Shown in pieces: positions 52,816 to 62,516 of a stretch of 64,000 nt of DNA (positions are counted from its first letter, which is position 1; every line of letters begins with the position of its first letter). The stretch is from Leptospiraceae bacterium (GTDB lineage Bacteria; Spirochaetota; Leptospiria; Leptospirales; Leptospiraceae), in NCBI GenBank assembly GCA_024233875.1, contig JACKPB010000003.1, forward strand, positions 124,001-188,000. The letters run 5' to 3'. Under the pieces are notes generated by a model that searched no databases, was not told the origin of the DNA, and saw only the letters and a program-made list of their open reading frames with translations. Made by a program: the position numbers and the translations under genes.

Positions 52816-53365
52816 TACCCTATTCTTAGTTTCTAATATTCTCCCGGAAAGAACCAGAGATAAAGAAAGACAGGAATTGAGAAATCTTTATCGGGAAAAT
52901 AAATACAAAGAACTCATCCCAAAACTGGAGTTGTACACCGAAAGCTTTCCGGAAGAAAAATTATTTTTTTTATTCCTGGCTAAGTCTTATCTCTATCGGG
53001 ATGATTTAAAAAGCCCAGTAGATCTAAAAGATCCATTTGAAAACGAATCATCATTTTCCATTCTCAGAGAAAATTATTCTCTATCTTCCAAGCTCTTCTC
53101 AAAGTACATTCCGGAATTGGAATATGTAGACAATACTCAAAAATGGGAAGACTGGTACTTCTATTGGGGTTTGTCAGAACTCATGCTGGGTCAAAAATCA
53201 AAGGCGTACCACCTATTTCAAAAGTCTTCAAAATATGACTCCACTCGCCCTGATGTGTACTACAATATGGGTGTTCTTTCTCTTGAAACAGGAAATCTAA
53301 CCGAAGCCCATAAAAATTTTATAAAATACAAAAATCTCAATGAAAAAATCCAATTCCAAAAATAA
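52787..53365 (+). CDS. exported TPR protein
   Basis: 192 residues from ATG 52787; the upstream in-frame start lies inside the previous gene and would hide the signal peptide. Signal peptide MVRIFIFIFSTLFLVSN (about 1-17). TPR pairs are seen at about 20-60 and 125-190 (YFYWGLSELMLGQKSKAYHLFQKSSKYDSTRPDVYYNMGVLSLETGNLTEAHKNF). It links by overlaps to the genes on both sides, suggesting one operon through the VapB-like gene. Confidence 0.78.
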   Translation: MVRIFIFIFSTLFLVSNILPERTRDKERQELRNLYRENKYKELIPKLELYTESFPEEKLFFLFLAKSYLYRDDLKSPVDLKDPFENESSFSILRENYSLSSKLFSKYIPELEYVDNTQKWEDWYFYWGLSELMLGQKSKAYHLFQKSSKYDSTRPDVYYNMGVLSLETGNLTEAHKNFIKYKNLNEKIQFQK

Positions 53366-53549
53366 AATCAAAAGATTTCAAATTCTATTACCAGAAAATG
53401 ATTTCAACCTTATGAAGAAGGAAGCCTCTAAGAGAAATATTTCTTCGGCTGAGATGATTCGGATCAGTCTGAACAATGAAATCATCAAACGAACAAATTT
53501 AGATCGGATTCAGGCATTTAAAGATTTATTGAAATTAGGAAATATCTAA
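53340..53549 (+). CDS. ribbon-helix-helix protein (antitoxin-like)
   Basis: 69 residues. The RHH pattern is KIKRFQILLPENDFNLMKKEASKRNISSAEMIRISLNNEI, a DNA-binding fold used by VapB/RelB-type antitoxins and repressors. It overlaps the end of the TPR gene by 26 bases and lies 6 bases before the PIN-like gene. By context it is the antitoxin half of the pair. Confidence 0.78.
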   Translation: MKKSNSKNKIKRFQILLPENDFNLMKKEASKRNISSAEMIRISLNNEIIKRTNLDRIQAFKDLLKLGNI

Positions 53550-53555
53550 ATACCA

Positions 53556-53933
53556 ATGAAACTTCTACTGACTTCAGAACTAATGTACTCCTTAGTGAAA
53601 ATGGAAGCTTCAGTAGAATTAGAAAAGTTTGTCATCAAAGAACTACAAAAAAACTCCCGTATTTACATATCTATACTAACAGTTCGGGAAATAATGACTT
53701 CAAATCTGGACTTTGATAGGGAAATATTCCTGGAGAAAATTCAAACTCTTTGTGATGAGGTTCTTCCATTCAATTTGGAAATTTTTAAACTTGAAAGCAA
53801 TCTAGTGAAGAGTGGATCCAAACTACATTATCTGGAAGCAGCTACTGCTGCTTTCTACGGTCTGGATAGGTTAGTTGTTCCTAAACCACCTTTCTCAGTA
53901 CCTATCATTGGCATCGGTTTGGAAAGTAAATAA
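53556..53933 (+). CDS. degenerate PIN-domain (VapC-like) protein
   Basis: 125 residues. The PIN layout is visible: N-terminal strand LLLTSELMYSLVK (usual LLDTNxLIxLL), VREIM with the Glu after a central strand, a LEAATAAFYGLDRLVV helix-strand (usual D-x-x-IAA-x-A), and a C-terminal strand. But the first Asp, the third acidic residue and the last Asp are missing, leaving only the Glu. A metal-dependent RNase activity is therefore unlikely. With the RHH gene before it, this is a VapBC-like pair with an inactive toxin. Convergent overlap with the 53895 gene (39 bases). Confidence 0.7.
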   Translation: MKLLLTSELMYSLVKMEASVELEKFVIKELQKNSRIYISILTVREIMTSNLDFDREIFLEKIQTLCDEVLPFNLEIFKLESNLVKSGSKLHYLEAATAAFYGLDRLVVPKPPFSVPIIGIGLESK

Positions 53934-55577
53934 AACTTCCTTAGAAGGTTTACTCCTCTGATCTCTCCCCGGTTTTTCATCTTCTAATAGTGGAAATTTA
54001 TTATTGTAGGCTGAAATTTTGAAAAAATATGTGATACCCGATTTAAAAAGCAAGAGATTTTTATCTTTAGTAAACTCTGCATTCTTTTGAATTATATCAT
54101 TGTTTATACATGTTCTGAGTGATGAATAATTCTTTCTAACTACTTTCTTTAGAGGAAGAGCTTCCCCGGATCCATCCATTGAAATCCCACTTATTGGTTT
54201 ACCGTCATTTCCCAGAGTAAGGGTGGCAACCATCCTATCCGGAGAGACTCCATAATGGATCATATACCCTCCCCCATCAATCACATCCGCTTCATGGTTC
54301 GAATTCCATTTCAAACAGATTTCTTTTTTGTCATGATCATAGGATTGAATTTCTAATCCAAAGGGAGGATTGGGGGGAAAGGAATCCTTATAGTTCAGAG
54401 CGAGTTCCGAGAGATAGGGGGAAACAGTCCCTTCCGAATTGGCCCGCAGTATTGCTTTCCATTGAAAGTACTGGAAGTAATGGTTCGATTCTGATTTTTT
54501 GAATTCGTCCTTATTGTAATGCTTCCATTCGGGTAGTACCGAATTTTCTTCAAAAGGTTCCTCGGAAAATCGATAGAGAATCTCTATATGAGTCCCATCT
54601 GGTTGATTTTCTACTATCTCCATAGAAATAGGAAGCGAATGGGATTTTGGAGTTTTCATCACTGCTGAGGTGACAACTCCTCTGGAATGATTGGCTGTTC
54701 GGAAGCTCTCATTGTAGTTCACAGGAGAGTAAGGTACATTGATTTTATTGATATTCTCAACTTCGCCTGTCCCAATTATGAAATTATCCAGTTTTCCGTA
54801 AAAATCTTTTCCTATGATGAGAGGACTTGTATCGTAAGGATGAAACCCTGCCAGAAGTGGAGTGGGGTCATTGGGGCTTCTAAATGCTTGGAACTTTGCT
54901 TTTTCTGATCCATTCTCAAAGAGAATCGCTTCTCCGGTAAGAGGTTGCAAAGAGATCACCACATGGGTCCATACCTTGGATTTGAGCTTATCGGGGCTGA
55001 TCAAACTGAATGATTTTGATTCGGATTGTGTGTAAAAGAAGAAATTATGGAAATAGACTTCAGTTTTGCTGTTGATGATCTTTGATTCGATTCCATACTT
55101 TTTCCCACCGGTAGTGTAACTTTTGGAAAAGATCGATGAGCTCTGCTCCAGTTCTCCCGGCATAATAAAATAAGAAAAGTAAATCGGTTTAGAAATCACT
55201 TTTTGGGAAAGAATTCTTCCGCTTCCCGATGAAATTCTGATTTGAGAGTCCCGTGTGGTGAAAGAAGCAAATCTTCTCCCGAATAATGATTTTCCCTCAA
55301 TCGGTGTGTAGAGGGCTTCCTGGACTTCATAATTTCGATTTTGATCTCTGAGATCTGCGGCTTTTTTGTTTTCAAAATTTAAAAATAATTCTGTCTCTGC
55401 TATTCTGTTTTTACTCAGTTCGATCCTGTCTTCATTGGAACCTATTTTTTTAATGATCGTATTTTCTTTTTTTAGTTTTCGTAAGGAATACTTTTTCCCC
55501 TTCCCAAAGCTAAATTCCCCGGAAGTTAAGGATGTAGAAATGAAAATCAATAAGAAAATAAAATTTAAATGTTTCAT
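53895..55577 (-). CDS. exported LamG/concanavalin-like plus fibronectin-type protein
   Basis: 560 residues. Signal peptide about 1-20 (STSLTSG). A jelly-roll lectin-like domain (about 130-270) includes VWTHVVISLQPLTGEAILFENGSEKAKFQAF and GKLDNFIIGTGEVE, typical of LamG/ConA-like folds. The C-terminal part (about 405-555) has FPPNPPFGLEIQSYDHDKKEICLKWNSNHEADV, a fibronectin type III-like strand pattern. A surface or periplasmic binding role is inferred. Its start overlaps rpiB by 4 bases. Confidence 0.78.
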   Translation of the reverse strand: MKHLNFIFLLIFISTSLTSGEFSFGKGKKYSLRKLKKENTIIKKIGSNEDRIELSKNRIAETELFLNFENKKAADLRDQNRNYEVQEALYTPIEGKSLFGRRFASFTTRDSQIRISSGSGRILSQKVISKPIYFSYFIMPGELEQSSSIFSKSYTTGGKKYGIESKIINSKTEVYFHNFFFYTQSESKSFSLISPDKLKSKVWTHVVISLQPLTGEAILFENGSEKAKFQAFRSPNDPTPLLAGFHPYDTSPLIIGKDFYGKLDNFIIGTGEVENINKINVPYSPVNYNESFRTANHSRGVVTSAVMKTPKSHSLPISMEIVENQPDGTHIEILYRFSEEPFEENSVLPEWKHYNKDEFKKSESNHYFQYFQWKAILRANSEGTVSPYLSELALNYKDSFPPNPPFGLEIQSYDHDKKEICLKWNSNHEADVIDGGGYMIHYGVSPDRMVATLTLGNDGKPISGISMDGSGEALPLKKVVRKNYSSLRTCINNDIIQKNAEFTKDKNLLLFKSGITYFFKISAYNNKFPLLEDEKPGRDQRSKPSKEVLFTFQTDANDRY

Positions 55578-55999
55578 GAATCCAGTAAGTTTATCCGTTT
55601 TTCGTGTCTCCCACCTTCAAAATCTGTGGACAACCATTTTTGAACGATTCTCGTAGCCAAATCCTTTCCGAGGACCCTTCCCCCCAAGACCAAGACATTC
55701 GCATCATTATGACGTTTGGACATCTCAGCTGTAAATTCATCATGACAGAGAGCTGCCCGAATTCCTTTGTACCGATTGGCCTTCATAGAAGCACCAATTC
55801 CGGTTCCGCAGAGAGCTATCAATTTATCAAATTCACCTGATAAAAGTTGCTCGCATGCCTTTCCTATAACGATAGGATAGTCCACAGACACAGGTTCATA
55901 GACTCCGAGATCCGAAATTCCTTCTTTGGAAAAAAAATCTTTCAGATATTCTTTCAATTCAAATCCGCCGTGGTCTGAAACTATAGCTATTTTAGTCAA
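55574..55999 (-). CDS. rpiB: ribose-5-phosphate isomerase B
   Basis: 141 residues. RpiB/LacAB motifs: IAIVSDHGGFELKEYL (about 3-18), GVYEPVSVDYP, LCGTGIGASMKANRYKGIRAALCHD (Cys 64 as the catalytic thiol) and SKRHNDANVLVLGGRVLG. It interconverts ribulose-5-phosphate and ribose-5-phosphate. It precedes the LamG-type gene with a 4-base overlap; the pairing has no obvious functional logic. Confidence 0.95.
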   Translation of the reverse strand: MTKIAIVSDHGGFELKEYLKDFFSKEGISDLGVYEPVSVDYPIVIGKACEQLLSGEFDKLIALCGTGIGASMKANRYKGIRAALCHDEFTAEMSKRHNDANVLVLGGRVLGKDLATRIVQKWLSTDFEGGRHEKRINLLDS

Positions 56000-56082
56000 T
56001 TGGAACCTCTCTGTATATATCGGAAATTTTTATTGTTTGGTAATAAATTTTTAAAGCCACACTCTTCTTCTATCGGGTGAAT

Positions 56083-57753
56083 TCATTTCATTCTTTCCTC
56101 GCCCTGTCTGACGATTTCATCTACAATTTTTTGAGGATCGATATTGTATTTTTGAAACAATGAATTTTTAGCTAACTCATATCGAATCAGGTTGATATTA
56201 AAATTTACCTTGGACTGAACCAAAATCAATTCGGATTGGGCAAGATTGTCCAATGCAGTTTTTACATCTGAAGCATTGAATCTTCCCACTGCAAATTTCT
56301 GAGAGATTCCATTGTAGTACTTTTCATTTTCTATAAGATTTTGCTCTGCAATTTTTAAAGATGAATAAGAGCTTTTGATAGCAGATATTCTATCTCTCAA
56401 TTCGTTTTCGATTTCTTTTTCTAGATCAATTTGCTTTTGCTTCCATTGAGCAATGTCAACTTTACTCGATTTGATGTTTTCTTTCAAACCTTCGTCCCAA
56501 AGAGGATAAGAAAGTTCCATTTCGATTCGCTTTTCAGGATATTTAAAAGTGGAAATTCCATTTTGAGTGTTCAGGTAGTTGTTCTGAGGAGAAAGTAGGC
56601 TCTGAGCTCTCGAACTATAGAGAGCGGAGACCTTCATAGAAGGATTGTCTTCTTCCTCCGCATTTTCCAACTGATATCCGGAAACCTCCTGCATTCTCCT
56701 GATATTCTTTAGATCTATCCTGTTCTCAAGAGCATATTCATAATCTTTAATAAAATCGAGGTTTTCGGGTAGTTCAGCTTTTAGGTCTGTAACTGCTGAA
56801 AAGCTATCGACAGAATCTAGTGCCATTACCCGTGCAAGATCACGTCTGGCCAGGTCCCTATCAACCTTGGCTTTTTCCAATTGTCCTTTGAGTTTGGTAA
56901 CTATGGAATTCCATAAATTCACTTCAAATTGCTCCGCTGTTCCGATTCGTCTCTTTCTGAGAGTGATGTTTTGAATGAAAACAGCATTCTTGACCAATTT
57001 TTCAAAGGTATTTACAGCGGACTCCTGAATCGAGAGAGCCCAATAATCAATCAGGGTTTTTGTGACCACATTGGTAAGCAAAAAGACGAGTTGATCTCGA
57101 TCAATGACCGTCTTGAGACGCAAGAGTTTGTCAGTGTTCTTGTTCACCTTCCCAAAAGAATGCTTCCACAACTCCTGAGAAATCCTGAAAGATAAAGCAC
57201 CTGTATACAGGGGCTTCAGAGCAAGAGAGGAAAATGCCGGAAATATGTATCCCAATTCCCCTTCAAATGCATTTGTATCAAAACGCAGGGTACTGATTTC
57301 AGTGGCAATGTAGGTTCCGGTTTCAAAATCTTTTTCCAATCCCAAAGACAATTTGTCCTGAGATATTTTTGTACCAGAGATAATATTTGATGCATTGAGA
57401 GGATTCACAGATTTGAAAATGGAGGCGTCCCCATAGATTTTCCAAAGAAATCTACTGGAATTTTTCAAAGAGCCGGAATCAGCCTTAATGATTTCGAGCT
57501 TGGCATTTTTTACGGTGAGATTGTTTTCCAAAACATTTTTTACTGCATTTTCAATGCTTAGGACATTTGGATTCTTTTGTGACTCTTCCTGAGCAATCAA
57601 AGAGTCAGGCAAAATGAATAGATTGGTAAAGAGGAAGATCAGAATCATTGAGAAGAATGAACTCAATCCCCGTGACCCATCCCATGAAAGACCGAGAAAC
57701 AATCCCGGGTAGATTCTGGACTTTGGTGAAAGTGGATTTTGTTCTATTTTCAT
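56083..57753 (-). CDS. TolC-family outer membrane efflux protein
   Basis: 556 residues. OEP repeats with the long alpha-helical pairs (EKAKVDRDLARRDLARVMALDS; EIENELRDRISAIKSSYSSLKIAEQNLIENEKYY) and strands typical of TolC (SLENAV at the start). The signal peptide seems internal: a hydrophobic MILIFLFTNLFILPDSLIA core starts at residue 36, so a start at 57648 is possible. It is likely the outer-membrane exit duct of a tripartite pump; no inner-membrane or adaptor gene is beside it. Confidence 0.9.
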   Translation of the reverse strand: MKIEQNPLSPKSRIYPGLFLGLSWDGSRGLSSFFSMILIFLFTNLFILPDSLIAQEESQKNPNVLSIENAVKNVLENNLTVKNAKLEIIKADSGSLKNSSRFLWKIYGDASIFKSVNPLNASNIISGTKISQDKLSLGLEKDFETGTYIATEISTLRFDTNAFEGELGYIFPAFSSLALKPLYTGALSFRISQELWKHSFGKVNKNTDKLLRLKTVIDRDQLVFLLTNVVTKTLIDYWALSIQESAVNTFEKLVKNAVFIQNITLRKRRIGTAEQFEVNLWNSIVTKLKGQLEKAKVDRDLARRDLARVMALDSVDSFSAVTDLKAELPENLDFIKDYEYALENRIDLKNIRRMQEVSGYQLENAEEEDNPSMKVSALYSSRAQSLLSPQNNYLNTQNGISTFKYPEKRIEMELSYPLWDEGLKENIKSSKVDIAQWKQKQIDLEKEIENELRDRISAIKSSYSSLKIAEQNLIENEKYYNGISQKFAVGRFNASDVKTALDNLAQSELILVQSKVNFNINLIRYELAKNSLFQKYNIDPQKIVDEIVRQGEERMK

Positions 57754-57851
57754 GGAAAGATAACGTTTAACTACAAAACGATGGTTTTGATACTTTTTGT
57801 AAATTTCTTTTCATTATCACTTAGCTTTTTCTCTAGAAAACCGAATCTTTT

Positions 57852-59126
57852 TTATTCTTCTTCAAAAATAGGAAGGATCAACTCTGTACAGATTTTTTTT
57901 TCGGGAACTTTAGAGAGAACGTGATCCATGATTTCATAGATTCTAAGTTTTCCACCAATTTTGGTTACGCCGGTTTGAACAACTGAGAGCCCGATTCCCA
58001 ATCCCAGCTCTTCCTGAAAAAATCTATCGTCATGAACATTATTTATTTTAAAAAATGGAACAAACACTTCATGTTCTAATTCCTGGGGAATCCCGGATAT
58101 ACCTCTAGGTATCTTTAAAATCGAATTCAAAACAATTATGGAGATGGAATTGGACTCTTTTTTATGGAGAAATGTATAGATGACACTGTTATCAGGTGAA
58201 TACTTTATCGCATTGGTCACCAATTCCCGAAATGCGATTTTAAGGAACTCCTTATTCCCAACGTAAGATTTTGTAAAATTGTGTTTTTCATTTCGGATCG
58301 TCTGGTGCTTAATATCGAGAAGATAGGACACATTTTTTATCTCTTCTTCAAGTATATCTGATATCTCATCGCCTGTAACCGGTTCCCTGTGAAAGTTTAT
58401 ATCGAAAATATGAATTGTTTTGTCGAGTTTGGTTTTCATAATCTGAACAGCATTCAGATTGTCCATGAGTAGATTATAAAGTTCTTTGCTGATTGTTATC
58501 TCATCTTCAGTTTCTTTTTTGGTCAGTTCAACCATTTCCATAAGACTCATCATTCCACCCAAACCCCTACCCTGAAAAATAGAATGCACCAGAGTTTCCA
58601 AAATTGTTTTCCCGTAGGAACTCCGGGAATTCATGAGGTTCTGTTCTCTCCAGAGCAACCATTCCAATTCTTCTTTCAAATCTTCTTCGGAGGTTTTTTC
58701 TTTGGTGAGAGCCATTTCTTTGGATATTTTAAAATCCATTGCCCGGGCAATGGTCTCAAGAAGATCCATAAGTTCGGAAGGTTTTTGAATGATATCAAAA
58801 ACGGTTCCGAATCTCTTGATCATATTTTGATCATGTTGAAATGTGTGGACTATGATTGAGCTAATCGGACTCAATCTCTTGATCATCCTGAGCCCTTCAA
58901 TCCCCTCAGAGCCGGGAGCCATCAAGTCCATGAGGATCACACTGGGAGTGTGGTCAAGAATCTTGAAAATCCCCGTCCTGAAATCACTTGCTGATTGAAC
59001 CCGATAGGACCTGGATGTGAGAAAAATTTCTAAACGGGCTGTCTCCTGAATAGATGGGTCCAAAATAAGAATATCACAACTTGTATCCTTAGGGGGTGCT
59101 TCCGAATCCAGTATTTTAAACTCCAT
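57852..59126 (-). CDS. receiver-histidine kinase hybrid
   Basis: 424 residues. An N-terminal receiver (about 17-130; acceptor Asp in VILMDLMAPGSEG) precedes a helical region (about 150-280) with a possible phospho-His in LVHSIFQGRGLGGMMSLMEM. The C-terminal HATPase_c has N-box FRELVTNAIKYSP (about 300-312) and G2-box LGLGIGLSVVQTG. It lies 5 bases after cheY in the chemotaxis operon. Function is signal processing; the exact target is unknown. Confidence 0.82.
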   Translation of the reverse strand: MEFKILDSEAPPKDTSCDILILDPSIQETARLEIFLTSRSYRVQSASDFRTGIFKILDHTPSVILMDLMAPGSEGIEGLRMIKRLSPISSIIVHTFQHDQNMIKRFGTVFDIIQKPSELMDLLETIARAMDFKISKEMALTKEKTSEEDLKEELEWLLWREQNLMNSRSSYGKTILETLVHSIFQGRGLGGMMSLMEMVELTKKETEDEITISKELYNLLMDNLNAVQIMKTKLDKTIHIFDINFHREPVTGDEISDILEEEIKNVSYLLDIKHQTIRNEKHNFTKSYVGNKEFLKIAFRELVTNAIKYSPDNSVIYTFLHKKESNSISIIVLNSILKIPRGISGIPQELEHEVFVPFFKINNVHDDRFFQEELGLGIGLSVVQTGVTKIGGKLRIYEIMDHVLSKVPEKKICTELILPIFEEE

Positions 59127-59130
59127 AGAC

Positions 59131-59487
59131 TTAGGAAAAAATATCTTTGATCATTTCCAAAAAGGGTTCGGGTTTGAATGGTTTGACTATCCAGCCGACT
59201 GCCCCGTTTGCCATAGCAACTTTTTTGAGATCATCACCGGATTCAGTACTCAATACAATGATAGGAATTTCAGGTTTCACAGCCTTAGCTTCTTTGATAA
59301 ATGTGATACCATCCATAACAGGCATATTGATGTCTGTTACAACCAGATCAATTTCCTGATTGCTCAAAACATTTAGCCCTTCCTCGCCATTGGCAGCGGT
59401 CATAACCTCAAAACCGTGTCCTTTTAGGGTTAATTTTATGATCTGAAGTATAGTGCCCGAATCATCAATTGTTAAAATTTTCTTCAA
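59131..59487 (-). CDS. cheY: CheY-type response regulator
   Basis: 118 residues from a TTG with GAGGAAGAAC upstream; a stand-alone receiver. Residues: acidic pair IDDSG (about 7-9), phospho-acceptor Asp in VVTDINMPVMDG (about 52-54), Thr/Ser in VLSTES and Lys in IVKPF (about 104). It carries the signal from CheA to the flagellar switch FliM. It lies between cheW and the receiver-kinase gene. Confidence 0.95.
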   Translation of the reverse strand: MKKILTIDDSGTILQIIKLTLKGHGFEVMTAANGEEGLNVLSNQEIDLVVTDINMPVMDGITFIKEAKAVKPEIPIIVLSTESGDDLKKVAMANGAVGWIVKPFKPEPFLEMIKDIFS

Positions 59488-59581
59488 AAGTTCTTCCTCT
59501 CATTTCTCAGTGCTATGAAAATCAATAGTAATATCCTTGCAAAAAGAATTTTCTCTAAATTTTTATTTTGAAAATTCCCGA

Positions 59582-59998
59582 TCACTTAATATTGAAAAAC
59601 TCCTGAAGATTTAAAATCATTATAAAACCTAAAGAAGAATTGGAAACATGAGAAATGTATTTTGTCTCATTGATCGAAAGATGCTTTTCCGATGGTTCTA
59701 TTTTTTCATCGGGGATTTCCATGACCTCTGAAACCTTATCTACCAAGATGCCCACCTGATGGAATCTATCTTTCAATCGAATGATTACAGGTCTTTCCAT
59801 TTCGGGCATTTCTGTCATACCCATGAAAGTCAAAAGGTCAATGATAGTGACGATATCTCCCCTGAGATTCATAATTCCTGCTATGTACTTTCTGGAATGG
59901 GGGACATTCACTACTTTGATATCTTTTTGAACTTCCAAACAATAATTTATATCAGCTGCATACAATTGATTGTCTATTTCCCAGGTTAAGAATTGCAT
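59582..59998 (-). CDS. cheW: chemotaxis coupling protein CheW
   Basis: 138 residues. CheW fold with FLTWEIDNQLYAADINYCLEVQ, VPHSRKYIAGIMNLRGDIVTIIDL and VSEVMEIPDEKIEP. Couples MCP and CheA. GAGGAGATC precedes the ATG. It is 11 bases after cheA. Confidence 0.96.
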   Translation of the reverse strand: MQFLTWEIDNQLYAADINYCLEVQKDIKVVNVPHSRKYIAGIMNLRGDIVTIIDLLTFMGMTEMPEMERPVIIRLKDRFHQVGILVDKVSEVMEIPDEKIEPSEKHLSINETKYISHVSNSSLGFIMILNLQEFFNIK

Positions 59999-60008
59999 AA
60001 CGATCTCC

Positions 60009-62516
60009 TCAATTGATTACTTTCTCTTCCTGATAACCGGGAAGGCTGACTTTTGAAAAATCTTCTGCATGATGCCCGACCCATCCGAATCGAATCTTAG
60101 ATATTTTGGATAGCAATTCGATGGCATTGAGTACGATAGTTGTATGTCCATTGATAAGAGCATGACCGATAATAGCCTCACCCTGAAATAATTCTTCTTT
60201 TAGAATCTGTATCTCATAAACGATATCTATGATTTCGTGGATTGCTATAGCGATATTTTTTCCCTGAACCTGAATGATTAACATAAACATATCTCTGTCA
60301 CCATTCCTTTCTATCTCATAGATTTCTTCCAGGTGAACAATCGGCATGATGTCATTTTTGTATTGAATGACCTCAATTCCTGAAAGCGATTCTACTTTAA
60401 AATCAGAAATTCTTTCAATACAGAGGACTGACTCCAATTGACTGGCGAATCTGCTACCGGACACAGAGAAAAGAATGTATCCTTTTTCCCTTTTGAATGT
60501 ATCCACTCTGGTCGGAACTCTTGAACTGACCTTTTCTGAATTATTGATACCGAGAAATTCTGCAAGCCCGGTAACATCCAGGATAAGAACCGCTTCACCA
60601 TCGCCTAAAATCGTTGCTCCGGCATACAGTCGCAATCCATGAAAGTACTCACCCAACGGCTTAACTACAATTTCTTCCGCTCCGATCATATGATCAAATT
60701 GAATTCCGAATCTATGCTTTTCTGATTTCAGAATCGCTATGAAAGGTGGATTGTCTTTGGATTCATTAGTGTTTGGATACAAAACGGATCCAAGATTCAC
60801 AAGAGGAATCAACTCATCACGTATTTTGTACATTTTATGTGAATTGGCAACAGTGAAATTAGCAGGGTCAAAGGACAGAAGTTCTGAAATGTATTTCTGA
60901 AAGAGAGCATATCGGATTCCGTTGACACTGATAAGTAAACAGGAAATCACACTCACACTCTGAGGGATGTTTAGACGAATTCTGGTTTTCTTACCTACCT
61001 CAGATGTAATACGGGCAGATCCACCCAGTTTTTGAATGCTCGCTTTTACAGCATCCATCCCCACTCCTCTTCCTGAAGTCTCAGTCACCACACTTGCAGT
61101 GCTGAACCCGGGTAAGAAAAGAAGTTCTTCGATTTCATTTTCACTTAGAGTAGAAGCTTTTTCCTGAGAAATCAATCCTTTACTAATAGCTATGGATTTC
61201 ACTTTAGCTCTATCTATCCCCCTACCATCATCCTCGATATCCACCTGAACATTTCCAATCTGTAGGGAAGCTGAAATTTTTATACGACCGGTCTCACTCT
61301 TTCCTGCCTTGGCTCTTTCCTCCGGGTACTCAATCCCGTGATCAACCGAATTTCGAATCATATGGATCAGTGATTCCAGTAGTACATCCATCATGTTCTT
61401 ATCGAGTTCAACCCCACCTGCATCAAAATGAAGCTCTACTTTCTTTTTTAAAGAATTGGATGTATCCCGTACAACCCTGGAGAGTCTCGGATGGATTGTT
61501 CCGAGATCCTGTAGTCTGGTGTTCATGATTTTTGTATGAAGCTGTGTGATGAGTTGACTCATTCTGGAAAGAATTACATTGCTTTCCTTGTCCTGAAGCA
61601 GAGATGATCTTTGAATCAATTGATTTCTTGTGATTATGGTTTCCCCAACCAAATTGATCAAATCATCCAATAATGCTATCCTAACCCTGAGATGTGTCTC
61701 GCCATTTTCTGACCCGGGCTGTTTGGGATTTGTATCTCCAAGTTTTGAACGGGACTCAATTGGTTGGATATTCAACGGTTCAATAAATGTATAAATTCTT
61801 GTAAATCGAATACCTAATTTTTTAATTAGGTCCAGAGTGGGTTCTACAGATTTCAGCAAGAATCCAAAATACACAGATTCTTTGACATTCTTTGGAAATC
61901 CTTTCAAACTTGAGGGAATGAAATCTTTTTTTAGAATATGATCCGAAAGCCCGGAAAGGATTTGAGTGATTTCAGACAGTTCATGATATCCATCTTTTCC
62001 CCCATACTCAACCATACAAACAGAGACAAAAAGATTTTCTGATTTATAGGTGGCTATATTTTCATCTGAAATTTTAAAGAGTTCTCTGATTTCATTTTCA
62101 TCAAAACTATGAACTGTATCATTTTCTTTGTTCTTTTGTTTTTCCGAACTCACCAGGAAGGATTGAATGATCTCAATAGTCTCCTGAACGTTTGCATCTT
62201 TTTCATGTTCTAAGTTTCGTATTACAGCTTTCAATTGATCTATTGCATAAAGCATTTCATCGGTGATCTCTTTATTGATAGAGATCTTTTTGTCACGAAC
62301 CTTACCCAAAAGATTCTCAAGGGAATGTGAGAGTTTTTTAATATTATTGAAATCAAACATACCCGAGTTGCCTTTCAGGGTATGTATGTATCGAAACACG
62401 GCATTGATTACACTCAGATCCCCTGTTTCTTCTATAGATAAGATGTCTTTCTCTGCTTTATCTAAAAGCTCCAGAGCTTCTGATTGAAAATCCTGTAAAA
62501 TTTTATCTAAATCCAT
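60009..62516 (-). CDS. cheA: chemotaxis histidine kinase CheA with two C-terminal CheW-like domains
   Basis: 835 residues. P1/HPt (about 1-105) has the phospho-His in FRYIHTLKGNSGM (His 45). P3 dimerisation (about 275-340), P4 HATPase (about 360-520: NSVDHGIE, IEDDGRGID, GRGVGMDAV) and a P5 CheW-like domain (about 525-655: SVISCLLISVNGIRYALFQKYISELL) follow. A second CheW-like region (about 680-815: KGYILFSVSGSRFASQLESVLCIERISDFKVE...VLNAIELL) is appended. P2 is not clear; residues 120-270 are uncharacterised. It signals to CheY. The start follows the STAS stop directly (TAA-ATG). Confidence 0.95.
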   Translation of the reverse strand: MDLDKILQDFQSEALELLDKAEKDILSIEETGDLSVINAVFRYIHTLKGNSGMFDFNNIKKLSHSLENLLGKVRDKKISINKEITDEMLYAIDQLKAVIRNLEHEKDANVQETIEIIQSFLVSSEKQKNKENDTVHSFDENEIRELFKISDENIATYKSENLFVSVCMVEYGGKDGYHELSEITQILSGLSDHILKKDFIPSSLKGFPKNVKESVYFGFLLKSVEPTLDLIKKLGIRFTRIYTFIEPLNIQPIESRSKLGDTNPKQPGSENGETHLRVRIALLDDLINLVGETIITRNQLIQRSSLLQDKESNVILSRMSQLITQLHTKIMNTRLQDLGTIHPRLSRVVRDTSNSLKKKVELHFDAGGVELDKNMMDVLLESLIHMIRNSVDHGIEYPEERAKAGKSETGRIKISASLQIGNVQVDIEDDGRGIDRAKVKSIAISKGLISQEKASTLSENEIEELLFLPGFSTASVVTETSGRGVGMDAVKASIQKLGGSARITSEVGKKTRIRLNIPQSVSVISCLLISVNGIRYALFQKYISELLSFDPANFTVANSHKMYKIRDELIPLVNLGSVLYPNTNESKDNPPFIAILKSEKHRFGIQFDHMIGAEEIVVKPLGEYFHGLRLYAGATILGDGEAVLILDVTGLAEFLGINNSEKVSSRVPTRVDTFKREKGYILFSVSGSRFASQLESVLCIERISDFKVESLSGIEVIQYKNDIMPIVHLEEIYEIERNGDRDMFMLIIQVQGKNIAIAIHEIIDIVYEIQILKEELFQGEAIIGHALINGHTTIVLNAIELLSKISKIRFGWVGHHAEDFSKVSLPGYQEEKVIN

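Noticed and set aside
57889..57903. T-run in the receiver-kinase gene as a second phase-variable tract
   Set aside because: The run is in a fully open frame that continues into a normal C-terminus, so there is no sign of a frame break.
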